Shown piece by piece: positions 53,052 to 60,192 of a DNA stretch of 64,000 bases. Made by a program: the position numbers and the translations under genes. The stretch comes from CAIKZZ01 sp035524595 (GTDB lineage Bacteria > Pseudomonadota > Gammaproteobacteria > Steroidobacterales > Steroidobacteraceae): contig DATKOP010000062.1 in assembly GCA_035524595.1 (NCBI GenBank), forward strand, positions 1 through 64,000, written 5' to 3'. How positions within the stretch are numbered: the stretch's first letter is position 1; each line of letters opens with the position of its first letter. Under the pieces are notes generated by a model that saw nothing but the letters and a program-made list of their open reading frames with translations, did not search any database and was not told where the DNA came from.

Positions 53052-53506
53052 TGCGCGGCGGACCGGAGGATGGGGGGCACGACCACGTCCCCAGCGCGCC
53101 GGTGCGCCCGGTTCTCGTAGCCGGCCCCGATGAACAGGAGCGCGGTCAGCGCCGCGATCGCGGCGGCAGGCAGCCACACGGAGCGGCGCAGGCGCGGGCG
53201 CGACGCCGGCGTGCCCGCGGTGCGGTGGCGAAGCAGGTCGATGAGCTCGTAGGCCGCGCCCGCCGCCACCGGGGCCATCAGGATGCCGGCGCCGAAGCGC
53301 CGCACCAGGCCGTAGAGGAGGGCGGCGGCGGCGGCGCAGGCGATGAGCCTGCCGAGCGCGACGAGCCCGCTGTGCAGCCGCGGCTGTAGCGACGGCCGCC
53401 CGGGGAGCGCGCGGCGCGCAGCCGGCCCGCCGCGGTCCGCGTGCTGCGGCGTCACGCGCGCGCCGGCGGTCCGATGGTTGCTGTCGAGGTCCGAGGCGTC
53501 GCCCAC
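53048..53506 (-). CDS. Small membrane protein of unknown function
   Basis: 152 residues with three hydrophobic stretches: SGLVALGRLIACAAAAALLYGLV (about 47-69), GILMAPVAAGAAYELIDLL (about 74-92) and VWLPAAAIAALTALLFIGAGY (about 109-129). I prefer GTG 53506, with GGCAGGAAG just upstream, to the in-frame GTG at 53530. No family recognised. The stop overlaps the next gene's ATG (53048-53051). TAGATT lies just upstream (53539-53534, minus strand) as a weak -10. Confidence 0.6.
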   Translation of the reverse strand: MGDASDLDSNHRTAGARVTPQHADRGGPAARRALPGRPSLQPRLHSGLVALGRLIACAAAAALLYGLVRRFGAGILMAPVAAGAAYELIDLLRHRTAGTPASRPRLRRSVWLPAAAIAALTALLFIGAGYENRAHRRAGDVVVPPILRSAAQ

Positions 53507-53725
53507 GTGATCTTCCTGCCCTGCCGGCACAATCTAGGTGCGCGGCGCGCCGCCGACTGAGCGCGGGATCACAACCCCGGCATCGCGCGCGCCATCGCGC
53601 CTCGCCGCCCGCAGCGCGCACGCCGGCCGCGGCGCCGCCGGGATCGCCGACGGCGGCGGCGGGCGCCGCGGGCTGCGGCGTCAGGTACGTGGCGCGGAGG
53701 CGCCGGGGAGTTCAGGCCCGGCGGC

Positions 53726-53767
53726 AAAAAAAAGCCGCCGCGGGAGCCAACACTCTCCCGCGGCGGC
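53726..53767 (-). terminator. Strong intrinsic terminator on the minus strand
   Basis: Minus strand: a perfect 13-bp GC-rich stem (53767-53755 with 53746-53734) and 8-base loop, followed directly by eight T (53733-53726). No annotated minus-strand gene ends nearby: kmo ends at 54419, with all of folA between. It either stops antisense read-through or ends an unlisted RNA. Confidence 0.85.
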
Positions 53768-53825
53768 CTGGATCGCGTACGTCCGCGTCATTGCGGCGTC
53801 TGCCGGTCCGTCACCAGGTGCCCAG

Positions 53826-53859
53826 CCTGACGGCGCCATCCCGGCGCCCTGACGTCAGG
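53826..53859. promoter_or_regulatory. Inverted repeat overlapping the folA -35
   Basis: CCTGAC (53826-53831) pairs with GTCAGG (53854-53859); inside, GGCGCC (53832-53837) pairs with GGCGCC (53843-53848), with CTGAC bulged. The palindrome CTGACGTCAG (53849-53858) lies over the -35. It may be an operator or a stem in an RNA. Confidence 0.45.
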
Positions 53860-53878
53860 TGCAGCCGCAGGATATAAA
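53849..53878 (+). promoter_or_regulatory. folA promoter
   Basis: CTGACG (53849-53854), 18 bases, TATAAA (53873-53878, 5 of 6 matches). A start near 53885 gives a leader of about 40 bases before the ATG at 53926. Confidence 0.5.
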
Positions 53879-53925
53879 GGACGCCGCCCGAACGGGCAGC
53901 GAATGCTTCACACTTCCAGTCCGTT

Positions 53926-54444
53926 ATGTCAATCGAGACGCGTTTTGCCGGTCCGCGGCTGGAACTCGTGGTCGCGGCGGCCCGCAACGGGGTCATCGGC
54001 CGCGACAACGGCCTGCCGTGGCGCCTGCCGGCGGACCTCGCGCACTTCAAGCGCCTGACCCTCGGCCATCCGATCCTGATGGGGCGCCGCACCTGGGACA
54101 GCATCGGCCGGCCGCTGCCCGGGCGCCAGAACATCGTCCTGACGCGGGACCCGGACTTTCGCCGCGAAGGCGCGACCGTCGTGCACTCGCTCGAGGAGGC
54201 CCGCGCCGCGGCCGGCGACGCCGCGCGACTGATGGTGATCGGCGGCGCAGAGCTCTACCGCGCCTGCCTCGGGCAGGCGCAGGTGGTACACCTCACCGAG
54301 GTCGACGCCGAGCCCGAGGGCGACGCGCGCATCCCGCCGTGGCGCCGCGAGGAGTGGCAGGAGGTCTGGCGCGAGGCGCACCCGGCCGATGCGCGCCACG
54401 CGTACGCCTACAGCTTCGTCACGCTGCAGCGACGGGCGCGCTGA
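53926..54444 (+). CDS. folA: Dihydrofolate reductase
   Basis: 172 residues. The N-terminal LELVVAAARNGVIGRDNGLPWRLPADLAHFK contains the catalytic Asp (D37) and substrate loop; MGRRTWDSIG and VIGGAELYR are the NADPH-binding segments. It reduces dihydrofolate to tetrahydrofolate and pairs functionally with thyA at 17060. The ATG lies about 40 bases after the predicted transcription start and a clear Shine-Dalgarno sequence is absent. Its last 26 bases overlap the 3' end of kmo on the other strand. Confidence 0.95.
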   Translation: MSIETRFAGPRLELVVAAARNGVIGRDNGLPWRLPADLAHFKRLTLGHPILMGRRTWDSIGRPLPGRQNIVLTRDPDFRREGATVVHSLEEARAAAGDAARLMVIGGAELYRACLGQAQVVHLTEVDAEPEGDARIPPWRREEWQEVWREAHPADARHAYAYSFVTLQRRAR

Positions 54445-55789
54445 TCGGCGCGAGCCGCTCGGCCACGGCCGCCTCGAGGCGCGGCAGGTCGACCTCGCCG
54501 AGGCGCGTGCAGCCGCGGGTCGCGGCGGCCAAGAGCTCGGCCTGGATCGCGCCGCGGCGCTCGGCCTCGGCGTACGGTATCTCGGAGTGGAACATCACCA
54601 TCGAGTAGCGCGGGATGAAGCGCTCCGGGTTCCTGCGCTCGAGCTCGAGCGACAGCTGCTTCTGCAGCGCGAACGCGGGGTCGCGGACGGTGTCGCGCAT
54701 CTCCGTGTAGTTCTCGATCGCCATGCGGGCGATCGCCGCGGTGTCCTCGCGCCGCAGTGCGTCGAAGCGCGCAAAGCGCGTCGGCCAGTCCGGCGCCGAG
54801 CCGAGCAGGTCGTCGAGCACGCGGCAGTCCTCGAAGGCGCAGTTCATGCCCTGGCCGTGGAACGGCACGATGGCGTGCGCCGCGTCGCCGATCAGCAGCG
54901 CCCGCCCGCCTGAGTGCCAGGGCGCGGCGTAGATCGTCGACATGCGGCCGACCGGGTTGGCCGCGTACTGCGCCTCGAAGTCGGGCAGCAGTGCGAGCAC
55001 GTCGGCGAAGTCGCGCTCAAAGAGCGCCCGCGCCGCCGCCGGCGAGGCGAGCGAGGCGAAGCTGACCGGCTCGCCCTCGGCCGGCAGGAACAGCGTCGCG
55101 GTGAAGGTGCCGCCGACGTTCGGCAGCGCGATCAGCATGTAACCGCCGCGCGGCCAGATGTGCAGCGCGCCGAGCGCGAGCGCGTGACGGCCGTCGCGGC
55201 CGGCCGGGATCGTCAGCTCCTTGTAGCGGTGCGCGAGCGTCTCCTCGCGCGCCTGCGCGAGGCCGGCGGCCACCATCGCGTGCCGCAGCGCCGAGCCCGA
55301 GCCGTCCGCGGCCAGCAGCGGCCCGAGCGGCAGCTCGAAGCGCAGCCCCGCGGCGAGGTCCTCGATCTCGACCTGGCCGCGCGCGAAGTCGGCGTCGCGG
55401 CAGGCGTGCTCGAAGTGGAAGCGGACCCCGGCGGCCTCGGCGGCGTCGACCAGCACGCGGTTGAGGTCGGCGCGCGCCACCGCGTACAGGAGCTCGTGCG
55501 GCCGCTGGCCGTAGGGCAGGAAGCGCGCCTCGCCGCCGAGGTCGTGCACCATGCGGCCCCGCATCGGCAGCAGCAGCGGGCGCACGGCCTCGAGGAGCCC
55601 GGCGCGCTCGAGCGCGGCGAGGCCGCGCGCGGCGAGCGCGAGGTTGATCGAGCGGCCGGCCGGCAGCGCGACGCGGCGCGCGTCGGCGCGCCGCTCGTAG
55701 AGGTCGACGCGCTGGCCGCGACGCGCGAGCAGCAGGCCGAGGAGCGGGCCGGTGCAGCCGCCGCCGAGGATGACGACCGGCTCGTTCAC
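54419..55789 (-). CDS. kmo: Kynurenine 3-monooxygenase
   Basis: 456 residues, FAD hydroxylase. The dinucleotide loop reads GGGCTGPLLGLLLARRG (about 8-24); a GRSINLALAARG segment and GDAAHAIVPFHGQGMNCAFEDC (about 306-327) are nearly invariant in Kmo. It hydroxylates L-kynurenine with NADPH and O2. Eukaryotic Kmo carries a C-terminal membrane segment; this bacterial form has none and is probably soluble. GTG 55789 overlaps the kynU stop (GTGA). Last gene of the kyn operon, overlapping folA by 26 bases. Confidence 0.94.
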   Translation of the reverse strand: MNEPVVILGGGCTGPLLGLLLARRGQRVDLYERRADARRVALPAGRSINLALAARGLAALERAGLLEAVRPLLLPMRGRMVHDLGGEARFLPYGQRPHELLYAVARADLNRVLVDAAEAAGVRFHFEHACRDADFARGQVEIEDLAAGLRFELPLGPLLAADGSGSALRHAMVAAGLAQAREETLAHRYKELTIPAGRDGRHALALGALHIWPRGGYMLIALPNVGGTFTATLFLPAEGEPVSFASLASPAAARALFERDFADVLALLPDFEAQYAANPVGRMSTIYAAPWHSGGRALLIGDAAHAIVPFHGQGMNCAFEDCRVLDDLLGSAPDWPTRFARFDALRREDTAAIARMAIENYTEMRDTVRDPAFALQKQLSLELERRNPERFIPRYSMVMFHSEIPYAEAERRGAIQAELLAAATRGCTRLGEVDLPRLEAAVAERLAPISAPVAAA

Positions 55790-57066
55790 GGCGCGCCGAG
55801 CGCCTGCCCGAGCAGTGCGACCGCGCGCTCGACCTCGGCGAAGGTGTTGTAGAGCGGCGCCGGGGCGAGCCGGATCACGTCCGGCTCGCGCCAGTCGCCG
55901 ATCACGCCGTGCGCGGTCAGTGCGGCGAAGGCGCGCCGGCCGGGCTCCGGCCCGCCGGCGACGCGCAGCGAAAGCTGGCAGCCGCGCTCGGCGTCGGCCG
56001 CGGGCGTGATGATCGCGATCCGGCCGGCGAGCCGCGCCGCGATCAGCTGCCGGGCGAAGGCGGTGAGCGCGAGCGACTTGGCGCGCAGCCGGCCGAGTCC
56101 CGCGGCGTCGAACTCGGCGAGCGCGGCCGCGAGCGGGGCGAGCGCCAGCACCGGCGGGTTCGACTGCTGCCAGCCCTCGGCGCCCGCCATCGGCACGAAG
56201 TCGGGGCCCATCGCGAAGCGGGTCGCCGCGTCGTGGCCCCACCAGCCGGCGAAGCGCGGCAGGCCGGCGTCGCGGCCGTGCCGCTCGTGAACGAAGGCGC
56301 CGGCGGCCGCGCCGGGGCCGCCGCACAGGTACTTGTAGTGGCACCAGACCGCGAAGTCGGCGCCGGCGTCGTGCAGCGCCACCGGCACGTTGCCGATCGC
56401 GTGCGCAAGGTCCCAGCCGACGAGGGCGCCCTGGCGGCGCGCGGCGCGGGTGATGGCCTCGACGTCGAGCACCTGGCCGGTCAGGTACTGCACGCCCGGC
56501 AGCAGCACGAGCGCGAGCGTCGCGCCGGCGCGCTCGATCGCCGCGACGATGTCCTCGGTGCGCAGCAGCTCCTCGCCCGGGCGTGCGCCGACCTCGAGCA
56601 GCGCCTCCTCGGGCGCGTAGCCGTGGAAGCGCAGCTGCGAGACGACCGCGTACCGGTCCGACGGAAACGCCGGCCGCTCGATCAGGATCCGGTGCCGCGC
56701 GCGCGTCGGGCGGTAGAAGCTGACCAGCAGCAGGTTGAGGTTGACGGTCAGCGTGTTCATCGCCACGACCTCGCCGGGCGCCGCGCCGACGAGCCGTGCC
56801 AGCGGTGCCGCGAACTGCGCGTGGTAGTGCATCCAGGGCGCGGGGCCCGAGTGGTGGCCGCGCACGGCCAGCGTCGCCCACAGCTCGAGCACCTCGGCGA
56901 CCCGCTCGGCGGCGGCCACCGGCATCGGTCCCAGCGAGTTGCCGCAGAGGTAGACGGCGCGCTCGCCGTCCGGCGCGAGCGGCAGCCGGAAGCGCTCGCG
57001 AAACGCCGCGAGCGCATCGGCGCCGTCCGCGGCGCGCGCCGCGGCGGACGGGGGCGGCTCAGTCAT
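55786..57066 (-). CDS. kynU: Kynureninase
   Basis: 426 residues, fold-I PLP enzyme. The PLP segment CHYKYLCGGPGAAAGAF (about 222-238) carries the Lys, and GWDLAHAIGNVP (about 201-212) holds the conserved Asp/His. YLCGNSLGP near the N-terminus is family-typical. It cleaves 3-hydroxykynurenine to 3-hydroxyanthranilate and alanine. Its ATG lies within the last 8 bases of the upstream formamidase gene, and its stop overlaps kmo. Confidence 0.95.
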   Translation of the reverse strand: MTEPPPSAAARAADGADALAAFRERFRLPLAPDGERAVYLCGNSLGPMPVAAAERVAEVLELWATLAVRGHHSGPAPWMHYHAQFAAPLARLVGAAPGEVVAMNTLTVNLNLLLVSFYRPTRARHRILIERPAFPSDRYAVVSQLRFHGYAPEEALLEVGARPGEELLRTEDIVAAIERAGATLALVLLPGVQYLTGQVLDVEAITRAARRQGALVGWDLAHAIGNVPVALHDAGADFAVWCHYKYLCGGPGAAAGAFVHERHGRDAGLPRFAGWWGHDAATRFAMGPDFVPMAGAEGWQQSNPPVLALAPLAAALAEFDAAGLGRLRAKSLALTAFARQLIAARLAGRIAIITPAADAERGCQLSLRVAGGPEPGRRAFAALTAHGVIGDWREPDVIRLAPAPLYNTFAEVERAVALLGQALGAP

Positions 57067-57883
57067 GCGGGTGCACCGGGTAGAGGATCGGGCGGCTCGG
57101 CGCCGCGTCGCTCATGAACGCCGGCAGCTGCAGGTCGAGCAGGTACCAGCCGTCGTGCACGGTCGGCGCGATCCAGGCGAGTTCGGTGATCGTCGCGTCG
57201 CGGCGCGCGGCGTCGTGCGCGCGCCGCGCCTCGGGTGGCAGGCCCCAGAAGGCGCGGTGCGCCGCGAGCCGGCCGTGGTCGACGGCGCGGTCGATGGACG
57301 GCAGGTCGGTCACGAGGTGGCGGACCCCGGCGGCCACCACCAGGGCCGCTGCCTCGGGTGTCAGGTAGGGCGCCGGCGCGGCACCCTCGTAGCGGCGGCC
57401 GAGCTTGCTGGCATCGTTCGGCAGCGTCCGCACGATCAGCGCTTCCGCCTCGCCGGGCAGCGTCGCGAGCGCGCGCCCGAGCGCCGCCGCGGTGATCACC
57501 GGCTCGCCGGGCGTCGCTTCCGGGTCCGACTGCTCGCCGCTCGCGCCGGTCGGGGTCGCGCGCACCGAGACGAGCCGCGCGATCGACAGGCCCCCGCGCA
57601 GCACCTCGTGCACGGCGATGCGGTCGGAGGTCACGTGGCCGACGCACTCGGTGTGGGTGCCATTGCAGTGCGGCACCAGCGTCAGCCGTTCGCAGTTGAC
57701 CGTGCCGCCGGCGCGCACGTCGCCGACGAAGCCGGGGCCGGCCAGCGACTGGGCGTGGGCGCGCGGCGCGCCGAAGTGGTTCGGCTGCACGCCGTCGAAG
57801 TCGAGCGGCATGGCGATCGACAGCGGATTGGACAGGTCCGCGGTGTAGCGGCGCCCGCCGCGGGTCAGCAGCACCTCGCTCAT
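57059..57883 (-). CDS. kynB: Cyclase-family kynurenine formamidase
   Basis: 274 residues of the cyclase/KynB metalloamidase family. The conserved segment is PHCNGTHTECVGH (about 71-83), where typical members read HxGTHxDxPxH. It probably hydrolyses N-formylkynurenine to kynurenine, a reading based on its place between haaO and kynU. It is longer than the classic KynB of about 210 residues, with an extra mid-region (TPTGASGEQSDPEATPGEP). ATG 57883 overlaps the haaO stop. Confidence 0.82.
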   Translation of the reverse strand: MSEVLLTRGGRRYTADLSNPLSIAMPLDFDGVQPNHFGAPRAHAQSLAGPGFVGDVRAGGTVNCERLTLVPHCNGTHTECVGHVTSDRIAVHEVLRGGLSIARLVSVRATPTGASGEQSDPEATPGEPVITAAALGRALATLPGEAEALIVRTLPNDASKLGRRYEGAAPAPYLTPEAAALVVAAGVRHLVTDLPSIDRAVDHGRLAAHRAFWGLPPEARRAHDAARRDATITELAWIAPTVHDGWYLLDLQLPAFMSDAAPSRPILYPVHPHD

Positions 57884-58407
57884 CGCGGCGGCGGCGCCGG
57901 CGGCTCGAGCACGGTGCCGCAGCGGCGGCAGGTGCGGCGCCCGCGGTCCGCGTAGAAGCGCTCGAACACCGGCTGCAGCTCGGTCTCGATGTCGGCCAGC
58001 GGGAAGCTCTCCTCGTAGAGGAGCGCGTGGCAGGCCGGGCAGTACCACTGCACCCCGTCGCGCTCCGCGGCCAGGCGCCGGCGCTCGACGACGAGGCCGA
58101 CCGAGCCCGCCGGCCGCTGCGGCGAGTGCGGCACGTTCGGCGGCAGCAGGAACACCTCGCCCGGGCCGACGGCGTAGTCGAGCGGCGCGCCGTCCTGCAT
58201 CGTGCGCAACGTCAGCGTGCCCTCGAGCTGGTAGAAGAACTCCGCGCCCGGGTCGACGTGGTAGTCGCGGCGCGCATTCGGCCCGCCGACCACCATGATG
58301 ATGAAGTCGCCGGCCGGAAACACCTGGCGGTTGGCCACCGGCGGCACGAGCGCGTGCCGGTGCGCCTCGATCCATTGCTGCAGGTTGAACGGCGGCGTGA
58401 GGCGCAT
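57880..58407 (-). CDS. haaO: 3-hydroxyanthranilate 3,4-dioxygenase
   Basis: 175 residues from ATG 58407 (181 from ATG 58425). The cupin iron ligands are in DYHVDPGAEFFYQ (His, Glu) and PPNVPHSP (His). A C-terminal rubredoxin-like CPAC...CRRC pair (about 123-126 and 160-163) binds a second iron, as in bacterial HaaO. It opens 3-hydroxyanthranilate to aminocarboxymuconate semialdehyde, which closes to quinolinate. A perfect TATAAT (58429-58424) overlaps the first ATG, so I favour ATG 58407, which has GGAAG five bases upstream. It is the first gene of haaO-kynB-kynU-kmo. Confidence 0.9.
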   Translation of the reverse strand: MRLTPPFNLQQWIEAHRHALVPPVANRQVFPAGDFIIMVVGGPNARRDYHVDPGAEFFYQLEGTLTLRTMQDGAPLDYAVGPGEVFLLPPNVPHSPQRPAGSVGLVVERRRLAAERDGVQWYCPACHALLYEESFPLADIETELQPVFERFYADRGRRTCRRCGTVLEPPAPPPR

Positions 58408-58423
58408 GGGGGCTTCCGCGCTC

Positions 58424-58429
58424 ATTATA
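58424..58429 (-). promoter_or_regulatory. Consensus -10 of the kyn operon
   Basis: TATAAT on the minus strand, 6 of 6, between apaH and haaO. Transcription would start near 58417, after the ATG at 58425 and before the one at 58407. No good -35 is visible. Confidence 0.5.
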
Positions 58430-58467
58430 GCCGCGTGCTGCGCGCCGCCCCGGACCGGCGCGCCGCG

Positions 58468-59316
58468 CTAGTCGCGGCCGGCGTCCTCCGGGGCGCCGAC
58501 CGCGAGCGCCCCGCGACAGGCGAGCTGCACGGGCGGTGCGGCCCGGTCGAGCCGCACCGCGGTCAGGGCACCGCCCCAGACGCAGCCGGTGTCGAGCGAG
58601 ATCACGCCGTCGGACTCGCAGTAGCCGAGCGCCGACCAGTGGCCGAACACGATCCGCGCGCCGGCACTGCGCCGGCCAGGGACCCGGAACCACGGCCGCG
58701 CCCCGGCCGGCGCACCGTCCACCGGCCCCTTGTACTTGAGCAGCAGCCGCCCGTCCGCGGTCAGGAACCTGAGGCGCGTCAGGCAGTTGACGGTGAAGCG
58801 CAGCCGGTCGAGCGCCGTCATGCCCGGCGTCCAGCGGTCCGGCTGGTCGCCGTACATCGCCGCGAAGAAGCCGCGCGGGTCGGCGCCGAGCGCCGCGCTC
58901 ACCTCGGCGCCGCAGGCGAGCGCCGTGGCCACGTCCCACTCCGGCGGCAGGCCCGCGTGCACCATCGACCAGCCGAGCTCGCGGTCATCGTGCACGAGCG
59001 GCCGGCGCGCCAGCCAGGCGAGCAGCTCGTCGCGGTCCGGGGCCGCGAGCACCGCGTCGAGCGTGTCGCTGCGGCGCAGGCGCTTCGCGTCGAGCGCCGC
59101 CGCGAGCAGGTGCAGGTCGTGGTTGCCGAGCACGACCGTGACCGACGCGCCGAGCGAGCGCACGCGGCGCAGCGCCGCGAGCGAGCCGGGGCCGCGGTTG
59201 ACGAGGTCGCCGGTCAGCCAGAGGCGGTCGCGGCCAGGGTCGAAGCGCAGCCGCTCGAGCAGTGCCTGGAACTCGTCGTCGCAGCCCTGCAGGTCGCCGA
59301 TCGCGTAGACGGCCAT
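58468..59316 (-). CDS. apaH: Bis(5'-nucleosyl)-tetraphosphatase, symmetrical
   Basis: 282 residues of the calcineurin-like phosphoesterase fold. IGDLQGC (about 6-12), GDLVNRGP (about 35-42) and LGNHDLHLL (about 62-70) are the metal ligand motifs; a C-terminal GHWSALG is also present. It hydrolyses Ap4A into two ADP. ATG 59316 gives the classical MAVYAIGDLQGC start. It follows apaG by 7 bases. Confidence 0.96.
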   Translation of the reverse strand: MAVYAIGDLQGCDDEFQALLERLRFDPGRDRLWLTGDLVNRGPGSLAALRRVRSLGASVTVVLGNHDLHLLAAALDAKRLRRSDTLDAVLAAPDRDELLAWLARRPLVHDDRELGWSMVHAGLPPEWDVATALACGAEVSAALGADPRGFFAAMYGDQPDRWTPGMTALDRLRFTVNCLTRLRFLTADGRLLLKYKGPVDGAPAGARPWFRVPGRRSAGARIVFGHWSALGYCESDGVISLDTGCVWGGALTAVRLDRAAPPVQLACRGALAVGAPEDAGRD

Positions 59317-59323
59317 CGGCGCG

Positions 59324-59704
59324 TCAGTGCACGACGCCCGGCATCGCGAGCGAGAACGGCGCAATCGGCGCCTCGAAGCGCTCGCCGTCGTCACCCACCA
59401 TCTGGTAGCTGCCCTGCATGACGCCGACCGGCGTCTCGAGTACCGCGCCGCTCGAGTAGCGGAAGCCCTGGCCCGGCTTCAGGTGCGGCTGCTCGCCGAC
59501 CACGCCGTCGCCGCGCACCTCCTGCACCTTGCCGTTGGCATCGGTGATGATCCAGTGCCGGGTCAGCAGCCGCGCCGGCACGCCGCCCTCGTTGCGGATC
59601 GTGATCGTGTAGGCGAACACGAAGCGCTTCTCGCGCGGGTCCGACTGGTCCTCGACGTAGGTCGTCGCGACGTCGACGACGATGCGGTGCGGCGCCGCCT
59701 CCAT
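59324..59704 (-). CDS. apaG: ApaG protein (Co2+/Mg2+ efflux family)
   Basis: 126 residues, a single ApaG/DUF525 beta-sandwich domain with TYVEDQSDPREKRFVFAYTI and TRHWIITDANGKVQEVRGDGVVGEQP, which are the conserved strands. It co-occurs with apaH in most Gammaproteobacteria. The function is not well defined. ATG 59704 is 4 bases after the uspA stop. Confidence 0.95.
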   Translation of the reverse strand: MEAAPHRIVVDVATTYVEDQSDPREKRFVFAYTITIRNEGGVPARLLTRHWIITDANGKVQEVRGDGVVGEQPHLKPGQGFRYSSGAVLETPVGVMQGSYQMVGDDGERFEAPIAPFSLAMPGVVH

Positions 59705-59708
59705 GGCC

Positions 59709-60161
59709 CTACCGGATGCGCACCGCCAGCACGTCGCAGGGCGCGGCGTGCAGCACGGTGTCCTCGGTGAGGTTGACCAGGATCGAGAGGCCGTGGCGCT
59801 CGCGCCCGCCGAGCACGACGAGGTCGGCCTGCACCTCGGTCGCGACGCGCACGATCTCGGCCTTGATGTTGCCGGCCTCGACGCGGCACTCGGCGGCGCC
59901 GAGGCCGAGTGCGGTGGCGAGCTCGCGCAGCCGCGCGCCGGCGCGCTTGACCAGCTCCTCCTCGATCTCGACCGTCGGCAGCAGGGTCTCGCCGAGCGGC
60001 TCGACCGGCACGTACTCGACCACGTGCAGCAGCCGCACCTCGGCGCCACAGGCCGCGGCGATGGCCCGCGCGCGTGCGCCGATCTGGCGGCTGTCCTCGC
60101 TCAGGTCGACGACCAGCAGGATGGTCCGGTACAGGCCGGTCGCCGGGGTCGGTGCGCTCAT
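59709..60161 (-). CDS. Universal stress protein UspA family
   Basis: 150 residues, Usp fold. ILLVVDLSEDS (about 15-25) opens the domain and the C-terminal nucleotide-binding signature reads GGRERHGLSILVN, close to G-2x-G-9x-G-S/T. It may bind ATP. It sits between rsmA and apaG, an unusual insertion into a conserved operon. GGGAG (60174-60170) is the ribosome binding site, and TATAAT (60192-60187) provides a possible private promoter. Confidence 0.9.
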   Translation of the reverse strand: MSAPTPATGLYRTILLVVDLSEDSRQIGARARAIAAACGAEVRLLHVVEYVPVEPLGETLLPTVEIEEELVKRAGARLRELATALGLGAAECRVEAGNIKAEIVRVATEVQADLVVLGGRERHGLSILVNLTEDTVLHAAPCDVLAVRIR

Positions 60162-60186
60162 CGGGCAGCTCCCTGTCAGTGCCCGG

Positions 60187-60192
60187 ATTATA
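60187..60192 (-). promoter_or_regulatory. Consensus -10 before uspA
   Basis: TATAAT on the minus strand (6 of 6) overlapping the TAA stop of rsmA. Predicted start near 60180, giving a leader of about 19 bases that contains GGGAG. No clear -35. Confidence 0.5.

Larger units (their letters stand above)
53507..53925. other. 419-base intergenic region between a minus-strand operon and folA
   Basis: The only gap longer than 300 bases. From 53531 to 53720 it is GC-rich with no convincing gene. It holds a minus-strand intrinsic terminator (53726-53767), an inverted repeat (53826-53859) and the folA promoter (53849-53878). I found no tRNA cloverleaf. See the corresponding finding for a possible small RNA. 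Confidence 0.6.

Noticed and set aside
53531..53925. tRNA or 6S RNA gene in the long intergenic region
   Set aside because: No cloverleaf with TTC loop or CCA end, and no long 6S-like central bubble could be recognised by eye.
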